Shown here piece after piece: positions 10,333 through 20,748 of a stretch of DNA of 64,000 bases; position 1 is the stretch's first letter; the number at the start of each line of letters is the position of its first letter. The translations under genes and the position numbers were made by a program. This DNA is from Coprinopsis marcescibilis (taxonomy: Eukaryota > Basidiomycota > Agaricomycetes > Agaricales > Psathyrellaceae): positions 27,493 to 91,492 of the forward strand of contig ML210194.1 in assembly GCA_004369085.1 (NCBI GenBank), in the 5' to 3' direction. The notes below the pieces were generated by a model. That model worked only from the letters and a program-made list of their open reading frames with translations, did no database searches and was not told the origin of the DNA.

Positions 10333-12256
10333 ATGTATCCCAAGCGGACGCTCCCTTTGGAGCTTGTTCAGAATATTGGTGGTCAGGTGGGTATCACCAA
10401 CACGGTCACAGCTTTGAACTAAATCTGAGCTTATGCATGTACAGGCAGCAATCTCCGACGTAAAGTCTCTGCGCCTTGCTTGTAAAACATTTGCAGCGCT
10501 GCTGGCAGAAGACCTGTTCTACTGCCTTGTCATTGACATAAGTCGCAGGGATGTGCAACAACAACACCGCGGATTCGAGATTCTAGCATCGCTGGTCAGC
10601 GCCGAGTCGCACCCAGCCTGGACTGCCACCCGCGAGCTATCCATTCAGCAGATCAACCTTGACGAACCCTCGTGGCAAGTGGCATCCTGTCTGATACCCG
10701 CCCTCAAATCTTTGCGAAACCTCACAAAGATCAGGTAAGCAGCAGTGAGCATTTACCCTTGTGTCAATGCGATGTCTGATGTCCACCATCCGTTCTGTTT
10801 CTAGGCTGAACAACGCTTTCACTGGTTTTGACTGGATCTACACATCGGTGCTTGATTGCCTTAGGCCTGTGATACCAAGGATCTCCGGTCTAGAAATTTC
10901 CGGCATTACTAATACCACCGACCTCCAACCGTGCGACGGTAACAGAATGGGAGTTCTTATCTCCTTTCTCAGCAACCCCCAAATCTCTCTGCTAGAAACC
11001 TTTGCAATCAGTTCGCACGGTCAAGGATTGGAGTCTCATATAGGGTCGCCGCTAGTCACTGCAGCAACCGGTGTTATCGATAAATCGAGGCATAATCTTA
11101 AATCCCTCGCATTCGTCTTCCCATTTGCCAGACCTACACCAACACCTCCGACTATACAGTGTGTCTTTGGCCCGAGCACACTACGCGCATCTTTCCCCGT
11201 GCTCACGCATCTCATAATGGCCGAGGAAATAATCTACAACATCCGCAGCAGCACCCGTACAGTTCCCCAGTTCAGCTCGCTCAAGCATCTTACCTGTATA
11301 TCAAGAGAGCAGATGCGTCCTCCGAGTCTCATCGCCGACAGTCGACCAAACACGTTCGACTTCTGGACAGCGCTTGCAAACACAGGAGTTCGACTACACA
11401 GCATCAAGGACGCGACGGCCACCCACGAAATGCTTCATTACCTCAAGTCATACTCTGGGGAGCTGCAAGAGCTACGTATAAAGCGCTTCCGAATTCGGTA
11501 TGAAGCGGACAAGTGGCAAGGTCTGGGAGAAGAATTTTGGAACCATGTCATACCCCTCCACGATACATCTCTTCGTCTCCTTCACGTTCAAACGAACTGC
11601 AATGGGTGGTGGTCCTTTGGTCCTGTGACACAGCACGTCTTTTCAATCTACCCTTTTCCACAGCTGGAAGAGCTGAAGATAAACATCGACACAATGGCAC
11701 ATGGAACTTTGGCTGAGGAGAAATATATGGTTCGCCACTCAACACATTAAACATTATATGGTCTGACATTGACCACCCACACCAGAAAATTCTCTTAGAT
11801 CTTACCGTTCAACCACGACTCTTTACTTCGCTCAGGGAGCTAATAACAGTGCTCCCTGCTCCTGTGGTGGTGAGAGATTGGTGCGGAACTGGACGTTTCG
11901 ACTTCACTGCTCCTCGCAGGGGACACATTGGCGTAGCTTCGAGGACCACAGGATCCACAGATACCGAAAGGACCACAAGGATAGAAAGTAGCAGCGCTCG
12001 TTCAGGTCCAGCAGCCAAGTCACTCGGGGGCATTTTGCCCCACCGCTGGCCTGCTATGGCTCGACTTCCAAATCTAACAGTCACAAAAAGCGACATTCCC
12101 AACATCAGGCTCTGTCCTATACTGACGCAGGATGGGTGGAAGTACGAGCATCATCCATCAGAGAAACTCTCACAAGATGTTCTCACACAAGGTCTTACAA
12201 CGCGTTTCATGCCTATGCCACATCGTAGGCATGTTACTACTATGTGGCCCTTGTAG
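10333..12256 (+). CDS. Family-A F-box-like protein, intact, 579 aa
   Basis: Exons 10333-10386, 10445-10734, 10805-11729 and 11786-12256 join in phase to 579 residues. It begins MYPKRTLPLELVQNIGGQ (F-box-like), followed by DVKSLRLACKTFAALL, the second half of the box after intron 1. The body has the family motifs FDWIYTSVLDCLRPVIP, TGVRLHSIKDATATHEML and SYSGELQELRI. The final exon begins KILLDLTVQPRLFTSL and ends near MPHRRHVTTMWPL. All four introns use GT-AG here, including intron 1 (cag|gtgggt), unlike the GC donor of the copies at 2037 and 4708. Introns match those paralogues in position and phase. Probable ubiquitin-ligase adaptor; partner unknown. Confidence 0.78.
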
Positions 12257-13045
12257 ACTGTAATGTATTGTAGTCAAATACGTGCTATAAAGGGCCTTGA
12301 ATTATCAGCAAGCTCAGTGCAATGGCTACCCAAAAGTAAACGGGTTGGGTGTCTGATGTTGCGACACATGAAGCTAAAGTTTAAGGTCGTAACTGACCCA
12401 TCTCCAGTTCCCGCATCTGGGCGTCTATTAAATCGCACCAAGCGGTTGCCAAGCGGCACATTATTCACAGATTACAGCGATGGACTCGGGATCAATATGA
12501 GATTTACCCTCACAACCTCGTACTCGATCAACGTCTGTGGATCCTGCCCTGCCTTCCCTTGAGCCAGTTCAAGCACGAGGAGGGGGGAGACCTCTCCAAA
12601 ATAGCAGGTTTTGGGGTGCATCAGACCTCCACTGGAATATGTTCGAGGTGAGCAAATTCGACAAAACCCATCGTCGTAGCAGGTTCACGATTGTATGTAG
12701 CGGCCCAAGCTCCGCCTTTTTTGGCATAGGCGCCAAGCGATTACAATAAACCTCCTCGATCAAGTTATTGTTCCAGACGGTCCTCCTGATCTGCGCCATC
12801 AGCCTCAGACGAGATGACTGCATAATAACCAGAAAGGGGGATGTCGATACATATCTCTTTCTGCTTCCACTAGCTCGGGGCTCTCGTTTCATCTTTTCAT
12901 GTGGGTAGTTTTGACTTTCGGCGTGGTCTTGACATGCTGAACATGGCACTATTGTCTGTCTAGACTTCCTTCCTTTCTTCTTAATACTTTCTTGGATACT
13001 CTCAGGTTCTGCGGCGCCAGACTACGATATCTCAACACTGGAAAC
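12257..13045. other. No supported gene; intergenic
   Basis: A 126-codon open frame on the minus strand (12569-12949) occurs here but shows no motif and no neighbour relationship, so it is not called. The last part should carry the promoter of the gene at 13046. Confidence 0.45.
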
Positions 13046-13767
13046 ATGACCTACATCAACTACGAAGTACTCGACAAAGCCAACATCGTAGACCCGATCT
13101 TCAAAAAGGTATGCCTACTGACCAACAACGCTCGCCATCCCGTCTGAATCCGCTTAACACAAAAACCCACTAGTTCGACAGACGTCTTACAAATGCCAGC
13201 AAGGCCTGGAACGTCCGCCAACTATACGAAGTCCAATGCTACGCCCAAACCACACGCGACCGTTTCAAAGCAGCGCTCCTCCAATCGCTCAGCTCGTTCG
13301 AAGATCTCGACGTGAACGAACACTCGTACCCCGACATCGCCAGCTACTGCCACTTTGCGAAATCCCTCGGAGACCCGTTCCTCAACATAGTGGTAGCACA
13401 AGGACTGGAAAGCGTAGAGAAGCTTGCCTGCCTCATTCTCTTCTCGGAGCATCTCATCACCTTTTGCGACTCGGCTCGACTTTCCGGACCCAGAACCACG
13501 TCCTCGGACACGTCGGACGAATCCGACGAAGACATTCCTTTCCGCATGTTGCTCTCAAACCCCGATTCCATGGAAATCGACCTCGAGCCGATCTTCTGGG
13601 ACAAACTCTCGCTCAACCAAAGCCAGCATCATTACGACTGCAACACCGAACTAGAGTTTGACGACTCGGATATCATTGACCTTGTGACGAGTTCAAGAGA
13701 TGATTCGGATGTGCCCATGGCTGTTATGGATCAAGTCGACGATACCAGGAGTTCCCGACATTGGTAA
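13046..13767 (+). CDS. Uncharacterised 218-aa protein with an acidic C-terminal half
   Basis: ATG at 13046 gives 21 codons, then a 65-nt intron (13109-13173, gtatgc...cactag, phase 0), then 197 codons to the stop at 13767. The N-terminal half looks alpha-helical (FDRRLTNASKAWNVRQLYEV, IASYCHFAKSLGDPFLNIVV). The C-terminal half is rich in Ser, Asp and Glu with short acidic runs (SDTSDESDED; FDDSDIIDLV). The latter resembles a SUMO-interacting motif (hydrophobic core beside acidic residues), but that is a guess. No signal peptide, membrane segment or catalytic motif is visible. I do not recognise the family. The consistent frame across the intron and the ordinary splice sites argue that the gene is real. 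Confidence 0.6.
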
Positions 13768-14240
13768 CTTCATTGTACTGCTACTTCCTGGACCTCAATG
13801 GATGCTAGATGTGTCCTGCCTACTCTACCTTAGCTCTTTCACTAGCTTGTCTATTTTTATTACACACCACGACGCAGGGCGTCGCCTGTAATTGTATCCT
13901 ATTTAACAATGTCATTAATCATATTGTACGCAACGAGATTATTTTCAACAACCCAAGGCCAACGTCAAAGATCGGACTTCTTGCCCTTTTGTTCCTTGCC
14001 CGTGGTAAGTTCAGCAGGACTAAAAGGTAGAATGTGCACCAAATATGCCTGTGTGGTGAGTTGGGGGGTGGAGAGGCTCCGGCAGGAGACTCGAGCCGAA
14101 CACCAGGTCGTGGGGTGAAGGGAGACCGCCAGACGGCTAGCCCCCAAACGGACCGCAAACAGTCCCAGACGGCGGCGGGCGACAGTCGGTGGCTGAACCC
14201 CCAAATGACCGTGGTGGGCCGGTAATTAATGTACGAAAGT
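13768..14240. other. Intergenic, with a GC-rich purine-biased patch
   Basis: No gene was seen. Positions about 14050-14222 are clearly more GC-rich than the flanks, with G runs and C runs (for example ggggggtgg, acccccaaatg). This patch directly precedes the hairpin repeats that start near 14290. Its function is unknown. Confidence 0.4.
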
Positions 14241-14292
14241 ATCTGACGCAACCTTCAATAGCCAATAGGTGGAGTAACTCACTGGGGGAAGG

Positions 14293-14329
14293 CCTTTCCA
14301 TAGGAATACAAAGCACCTCTCAATAGGTG
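14293..14329 (+). repeat. Outlying pair of CCTYTCNATAGG hairpins
   Basis: CCTTTCCATAGG at 14293-14304 and CACCTCTCAATAGGTG at 14314-14329 are the same hairpin type as the minisatellite at 15606-15746, about 1.3 kb away. Stem CCT/AGG, six-base loop YTCNAT. The second has two more outer pairs (CA/TG). Confidence 0.7.
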
Positions 14330-14379
14330 TATACAGACCTTATTGAACACCAGATTGACATGTCAGAGTCGAAATAAAA

Positions 14380-15120
14380 GTCGTTGGACACTAAAGAACT
14401 TGAATTCTATGACACAGTTTGAGGGACACCTACAACTGTTCAAAACATGTTGGTATTGGTTCTTGGATGGGATGTATTGATACTGGAGGGGAAAGCGAAG
14501 AGTCAAGGCGATACAAACACCGTTGGATTGTAATCAACAAGCTGAGATGATAGGGGTGTCGTTGGGTGGATCGTTGGACGCAGGATTGTCGAGACGAGAC
14601 AGTATAACCATCTTCGGATGCATAACACTTGATACAGACGTTGATATGCAAGATCAACGAGCTGAATTCAATTTACTGGCGTCGTTGGACACAGGCCGAA
14701 GAGACGAATTGACCTGGCCGTGTGAAATGCAAAATCGATGGATTGGACGCAAAGGTTGGCTTCAATTTGCGCTGTTGCTCTGTGGTTGGTCTCAAAGCGG
14801 ATTGTTACCTGGTCGGTGAACTTGAACAGCACCGTCTGCTCCCTGCTGGCCTCAAATCAGCCCTGGTTTCTTGTCGTACACAGCAGAGGTCTAATCCAGT
14901 GACGATGAGGTAGGTGCTTGAATTTCGAAAGATACTGCCTAGGAACTTCGTGGGCATCATTGGATGCGCCAAGACCCTAGCGAGCATTTTAGGAAGCCTG
15001 GAGTGCATGGAAAGCGTCGTTGGACGGTCAGGAGGCTTGTAAGCTTCGAGAATTGCATAATGTTGTGACTCGTTCGATGCAGAGGTGAGGTGCCGAGATG
15101 CCCTGGGCATCGTTTGATGC
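14380..15120 (+). repeat. Scattered GYRTC-RTTK-GAYRC micro-hairpins
   Basis: At least six short inverted repeats with four-base loops occur: GTCGTTGGAC (14380-14389), GGATCGTTGGACGC (14568-14581), GCGTCGTTGGACAC (14679-14692), GCATCATTGGATGC (14954-14967), GCGTCGTTGGACGG (15014-15027) and GCATCGTTTGATGC (15107-15120). The stem alternates GCGTC/GACG and GCATC/GATGC, so the third pair switches between G-C and A-T while staying paired. Spacing is irregular. The core CGTTGGACGC resembles, in reverse complement, part of the 30-bp unit that follows, so these may be decayed relatives of it. Confidence 0.55.
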
Positions 15121-15243
15121 AGAGTCGAGGTCTGTGAATGTGACGTAGTGTTTCTGGACACTCAGAGTCTGTTGGGAGTCCGTACCACGGCATGGCGAGT
15201 GTAGTTGGAGGTTCAAATGGTCAAGCCGAGATTGCTGGTGGAA

Positions 15244-15423
15244 AGCGATACCCTCGACGTTGCTGGCGTCGAACGCAGTTGATTCAACATCCTTGGCATC
15301 AAACCAGGTCAAATCTGTGTTGTCAACGTCCACATTGGTTGAATCCACGTCACTTGCGTCGAAATAGGTTGAATCCACATCCTTGGCGTTGAGCCTGGTC
15401 GAATCTACATCACTGACATTGAA
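15244..15423 (-). repeat. 30-bp tandem repeat, six units, open as a decapeptide
   Basis: On the minus strand, six exact-length 30-base units (15423-15394, 15393-15364, 15363-15334, 15333-15304, 15303-15274, 15273-15244) stay in frame and read as a ten-residue repeat of the form FDAxDVxSTx: FNVSDVDSTR, LNAKDVDSTY, FDASDVDSTN, VDVDNTDLTW, FDAKDVESTA, FDASNVEGIA. The frame continues to about 15028 without further clear units. Immediately upstream on that strand is ccttag, which could be a splice acceptor or an in-frame stop. Whether this is expressed cannot be told; no start codon or flanking exon is recognised. It could equally be a non-coding minisatellite whose unit length happens to be divisible by three. 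Confidence 0.65.
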
Positions 15424-15605
15424 CTAAGGCATGTGAGAGCCCAGCTACCAGCACAGAGCGCTAGTCAAAGTAATGTGCATGGTGGTGCGCATGAGCAAGA
15501 ATAGTCGCCAATAGTTGCGATTTGAAGTGTCCATGGGCACGCAAAGCATGGAAAAGAACCTGAGTCATACAGGCTTCGGAACAGTCTGTCAGAAAAAACA
15601 AAACA

Positions 15606-15746
15606 GCCTTTCGATAGGCATAAATGGGGCAGCCTCTCGATAGGCATAAAGAAACACCTCTCCATAGGTGCAGCCTTTCAATAGGCATAAATAAAACAGC
15701 CTCTCGATAGGCATAAAGAAAACACCTCTCCATAGGTGCAGCCTTT
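15606..15746 (+). repeat. 67-68-bp minisatellite, each unit three hairpins
   Basis: Two full units and the start of a third are visible before the gap. Each unit holds GCCTTTCRATAGGC (15606-15619, 15673-15686), GCCTCTCGATAGGC (15632-15645, 15699-15712) and CACCTCTCCATAGGTG (15655-15670, 15723-15738), separated by AT-rich linkers such as ATAAA. Each element is a hairpin with stem CCT/AGG and loop YTCNAT. The pair outside CCT/AGG is G-C in the first two and A-T, plus a further C-G, in the third, so the stem is kept by compensating changes. The third unit begins at 15741 and is cut by Ns at 15747, so the array is longer than shown. Open frames over this stretch, including those crossing the Ns, are artefacts. 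Confidence 0.85.
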
Positions 15747-16166
15747 NNNNNNNNNNNNNNNNNNNNNNNNNNNNNNNNNNNNNNNNNNNNNNNNNNNNNN
15801 NNNNNNNNNNNNNNNNNNNNNNNNNNNNNNNNNNNNNNNNNNNNNNNNNNNNNNNNNNNNNNNNNNNNNNNNNNNNNNNNNNNNNNNNNNNNNNNNNNNN
15901 NNNNNNNNNNNNNNNNNNNNNNNNNNNNNNNNNNNNNNNNNNNNNNNNNNNNNNNNNNNNNNNNNNNNNNNNNNNNNNNNNNNNNNNNNNNNNNNNNNNN
16001 NNNNNNNNNNNNNNNNNNNNNNNNNNNNNNNNNNNNNNNNNNNNNNNNNNNNNNNNNNNNNNNNNNNNNNNNNNNNNNNNNNNNNNNNNNNNNNNNNNNN
16101 NNNNNNNNNNNNNNNNNNNNNNNNNNNNNNNNNNNNNNNNNNNNNNNNNNNNNNNNNNNNNNNNNN
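15747..16166. other. Assembly gap, 420 N
   Basis: 420 undetermined bases. The left border lies inside the 67-bp hairpin minisatellite, which makes unresolved tandem repeats the likely cause. The right border (from 16167) is unique-looking sequence without the repeat. Confidence 0.99.
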
Positions 16167-16659
16167 CGCAAAATTAGGATTTTGAAACAAGAACAATGTC
16201 ACAGAATATCGGAGAAGAGATGAAGGCCGAGCCGACTGAAATTCCAGTCGGTGGTGGTTCGTGTCAAGAGGACGCGGGGTCACGTGCACATCACTGGGCA
16301 AGACTTTGCATTGCTCGTTCGCTCCGCTGCCTCGCAATCCACCAATGTTGACAAAGATATTCGTCTCATCTTGGTAGAGCAATCCTCAAATACCGCCAAA
16401 ACCCGAGCTGAAACCATGAAATTAATAATACAGAACACCTATTAACCAAGGCTTTAACGAGTATGAAGTCTGATAAGAAGATCCAAGTCATGACAACGCC
16501 AGCCATGCAAATACAAAAAACTACCCGCCAAAGCGTTGGATAACAAACATAAATGGAACAAAATAAGGGTCCCTTTTGACGAGCCTAGCCTAGGCTATCG
16601 CCTCCCAAGCAGCTCGAGCTTCTCCCCCAACAAACGTCCATCACGTAAACATACCAACC
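16167..16659. other. No supported gene; 3' flank of the permease gene
   Basis: Short frames only, none with family resemblance. The part nearest 16660 should hold the 3' UTR of the minus-strand permease gene. Confidence 0.5.
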
Positions 16660-18605
16660 CTATGAAGATTTTGAAGCCTCCTTCTTGATTGTCCGGAAAA
16701 CGTTTCTGGTCAACCCATCCTTGCCCACTTCCTCCACTCTGACCAGCTTGTACCTCAGGACAGCCGGGAGCAGCTTGGCCCATATGAGCCAGTAGACGAA
16801 TCCGATACCGAAAACAGCCCAGCCTGCAACACCGTGCGTCCAGTATGGAAGTTCTTTGTAAGGTTCTGCGACAGAAGGTGGTGGTGTGAGAGGTACGACG
16901 AACAGAAAGACGTTGACGGCTCCGAAGAAAGCGGCAGCAACCAAGGCGACATTCGAGGGTCGGATCCAATCTGGGTATGGCCGGAAGAGGAGATAGATGA
17001 TTCCGAAAGAGATCGCAGCGTTAATGACGGAGAGGGGGTATGAAATCTAAAGATAAAGGTGAGTGGTAGATCACAATATCAAAGACATGTACACTTACAA
17101 CGTTGATAACAAAGTCATAAGCATCGCCAGGGGGCACAGCGAAAATGACGATCAAGCAAATGATCCAGTCTGATACAATAATCAATACATGAGAAGCACA
17201 AAAGGTCGGTTGCACGTACGGAGTGCCAAACCAGGCAAAGGTGCGTTGAATGGGCGATTGGATCCCCAGAACTTGCTGAAAGGTAGAATACCTTCTCGTC
17301 CGAGTTCTTGATTGACACGACCCTGGGAGAAAATCTGCAATAACTGTCAGCACTCAAGTTTGGAGGGATCGTATTCTATGACGTACGACACTGAGAACGT
17401 TTCCGAGAGCAGAAAGGGCAACAAAGACTGAGAGAGCTCGCTCAGCACGAGGACCATATACGTTCCTGAACAGCAGCGCAGCGACAAGTCGCCCGGATCC
17501 AACGATATCTTCCTTGCTGGCCCCCGCGAAGTAGGCGATGTTGGCGAGCATGTACAAGACTGCGACGACAGCAATAGCCACCGGACCCGCAATTCTGACA
17601 GTGCGTTTGGGATCCTTGACTTCGGCGAGTGCGTAATTGACGTTGCTGAAACCAATGTAGGACCAGATAACCTGAAAAACGAGGTCAGACGCGAAATTTG
17701 AAGATATGCCCTAACAGCGTACATTGTACAAGCTCAGGCAGAAGGAACTTGCGCTAGCAGTCGTTCCCTCAAAGGCGTTTTCGAAATTGTTTGGCTTTTC
17801 GATGTTCATGTGGCCGCCCAGCGCGACGAAGCCGGTGATAATGACGAACACCAAGACCAAAATCTTGATGATACCGAGCACATTTTGCAGTCGAAGACCC
17901 CATTTCACAGCCGTGCCATGAAGAACGAAGGCGAATGTGATGCAAGCGAAACCGACAGCACGGAGTCTCCACCGGGTAGGTTCAGCATTGGCGGCCAGAA
18001 GGATGTATTCACCGAAGACGAGAGAGTTACCCGCGGCCCAGGCTAATACGGGCAATAAGAACACAGGTCAGGCAATCTAAAGTGTTAAAGGCGCACCTAG
18101 CAGCACCCCATTTGCTGCAAATACAGATGTAATGAGGAACTTGGGTTTCCTGAACAAGTATTCCAAGTAATTCTTTTCCCCTCCATTCTTAGGGACAGCC
18201 TGGGATGTGCAATGAAGGAGATCAGGTCGAGGAATATTCTAACTTGATTACTGCTTACTGTTCCCCAGACAATATACACATACATTCCCGACGCAGCGAT
18301 CACTGCTCCAATGACCCACATGAAAAGAGAGAGACCAACACTCCCGCTTAGGCGGAGAATTGATCCAGGCGTAGCAAATACACTTAAAACGCTATTAGGA
18401 CATACTAGTTTCGGGGCAAGCGACGAACATACCCAGTACCGATGATACGGTTGAAGATGATAAAAATGGACGAGAACAGGCCAATCTGCCTGCGACCAGG
18501 GACGTCGGTGTTGTCGACGAACTTGATCTCATCGTCCACATCGCTGGTATCGATACTGGATGCACTCTTGCCGGAGTAAGGGTCGACAGACTTCTGGTCG
18601 GACAT
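16660..18605 (-). CDS. MUP1: High-affinity methionine permease-like amino-acid transporter (APC superfamily)
   Basis: Eight exons (18433-18605, 18259-18391, 18097-18199, 17723-18042, 17387-17671, 17220-17334, 17099-17169, 16660-17046) join in phase to 528 residues. A soluble N-terminus of about 35 residues ends with DVPGRRQIGLFSSIFIIFNR-IIGTGVF, the start of TM1 with the unwound GxG motif of the LeuT-fold APC transporters. About a dozen hydrophobic segments follow. Segments typical of the Mup1/LAT-type branch include PKNGGEKNYLEY, AAGNSLVFGEYIL, WSYIGFSNVNYALAEVKDP and FSQGRVNQELGREGILPFSK. The protein should import methionine or a related neutral amino acid across the plasma membrane; substrate is by family. 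The N-terminus has several Lys and Ser/Asp residues, as in permeases regulated by ubiquitin-driven endocytosis. Start ATG at 18605. Confidence 0.9.
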
Positions 18606-20748
18606 CGAGGGCAACGTCAGACGGACGAGAAGCTGAGCAGCCAGAATACGACACTCACGATGTCCGCCTTTATATCGCGGTCCTTGAAGGATCCGGAACC
18701 CTCGTTCATGATGTAGTCAAGGAATGTCAGGCGCTGCCAGAGCACCTCGTGTAAGTCAAAGGAAGCGAGATATAATGACAGGTCTTCGGTACCAAACGAG
18801 GGTATTTGGAAAGACGTTGAATGGCACCATCCTGGCGATTCTTTGCGTATGAGATGACCCAGGACAAGGAAGCATGTGGTGTAGATGCCGTGTTGGGAGC
18901 AAGGATTAGGCAGGATCTGAAGAAATGCACAATCATTTTGCCTCCGATCAGCTTAACCATGCGCTACCTTGGCATTGTTTGTCTTCCCTCCCCGACATAA
19001 ACATACAGATCGAGCATAATGTCCCTGATTCTTGCTAACCTCGATCCACCCGAGTCCGAATTCGAAATTAGAATCAGAGAAGAAACTTCCGCTGGTGGCA
19101 TTTCTGAGAAATGCGGAGAGCGTAGCCTTGGATATATCGTCGTATACTGTAGTTAGTATGTACCAGTGAGTCAATGACCGCGCCTTCAAAAGTTAATATG
19201 TATAGAGGTCGCCACCGACGTCAACACTGGCGCAATATTCTTTCAATCATTCGTGCTCTGTGCTCTGGACATTTGATTTACATGTACGTAGCCCCACCTG
19301 GTCTCCTCTCGCCCTTGCGCAGCAAAACATTCCAAACACGATGGAGTGCATACATACGAGACAATGATGATGAACATCTCTCTCGTTGGCACGTAAATTG
19401 CGCAATTTGACTCGGGGAACAAGATTAATGTAGAACTGATGGAGCGCTCAGGCCGTATCGCATAGTGCGTATATAACTGCTGTTTAAGTTTGCAGAGTGG
19501 GGGAATCCCAGCGATGATGCTTCCGTCCTCCGACTCCCGTCGCCCGATTCCAGTGTTTCGGAAAAACGACTCCAAGCCCCAACTCTCGCCAACTCTAACT
19601 AGCTCGAAGTCCAACATCCAAGTTTACTTTGATAAAAAGAGTTACCTCATCCCTCTCCAAATTCTCCTTGGCTTCAAGTCTTCGACGACCTTCACATATG
19701 ACCCCACCTTCCCAGCCAACCGCAAGGTGGGTGGGGGCAAACTATGTACCAACATCCAAACCGTAGCGGCAATACCATGCATCCAATAGATATCATCGGG
19801 TTCTGCGTTCCTATCTCGGACTTTCACAGCTTTCAACTCAAACCCACATACATACCCCTATCGTATAATTTACCTGACGTACCTGACACACGACCTAGGT
19901 TCAATTTGGGAAATGAACCGACCAGATTTGGGCTCGAGGATTCGGAGGCAGGAACCTTCAGGAACTTGGACCAAAGGAAGCGCGGCGTCGATCCGGTGGT
20001 TCTAGCATTCAAGGTACAGCCTCTATCACACTCCTTCGAAAGCCCAGAGAAGTCTTATGCAAATTAGCTCTGCCGTAGGCCTAGGAGTACCCCGTATAGA
20101 ACGGCTTGGGCTTCTGGTAACCAGCAGACTTCGCCCGCGTCCGACGGCCTTAAAAGCCGATTCCAATTTCATTCAGTTTGAAACAGTTTGAAACAAGCTA
20201 AATGCTTAGATGAATAGATGGCCATTCCACAGTCGTGATTTCTGGACTTCGTGCAAAATGGCCCCCATGTGCCCCCATGTGCATGATCTCAAGCTATACA
20301 GCGTGCAATTGTTCCCTCAGACTTGCAATCGCTTTCTTCGGCCGATAAAGCGGCTCAAAAACCTCTCGCCTTACGACGTAGGCAGTCTGTAAATACTAGA
20401 CAGTAGCATTAGAATCCGTCCAAAAGTCATATTATCCCAAAATGTAGGTTAAAGTACAATGCTCATCCATCCAAAGCACGAAGCGCGGAACAGGCACGAA
20501 TAATAATAACAACAGACACTGTGCAGAACAATGCAAAAAGTAAAGAGTAGGGGGATAATAGTAGTAAGCCAACTTTCTAATAGTACATCTAGCAGATATA
20601 GCATGCGCAGCGTGTATAAGTTGAATCAGCGAGGCAAGCGTGATAAAACCACGAAAGCAAACCAGTTAAAGGAGAAATTGAAAAAAGATATCGCATAAAG
20701 TGAAAAACGTTTAAATCCCCCACGAGGGGAGCAAGTGGAACGTACAGT
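18606..20748. other. Region without a firm gene; possible minus-strand gene at 19200-20000
   Basis: No family is recognised. On the minus strand, the frame ending at 19642 (containing DDIYWMHGIAATVWMLVHSL and EDLKPRRIWRGMR) can be joined in phase by a plausible intron (gtaact...tagttag, about 19583-19643) to the frame containing GESWGLESFFRNTGIGRRES and VPTREMFIIIVSYVC. That would give a small protein with one or two hydrophobic stretches. I cannot place its start, end or homology, so it is noted rather than called. A short exact tandem (gtgcccccatgtgcccccat near 20270) is also present. Confidence 0.3.

Noticed and set aside
15606..15746. Regularly spaced palindromic repeats suggesting a CRISPR array
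   Set aside because: The genome is eukaryotic, spacers are not unique, and the unit is a plain 67-bp tandem repeat.
15461..16382. Open frames of more than 230 codons across 15.5-16.4 kb
   Set aside because: Most of their length is N, and the rest translates a hairpin minisatellite.
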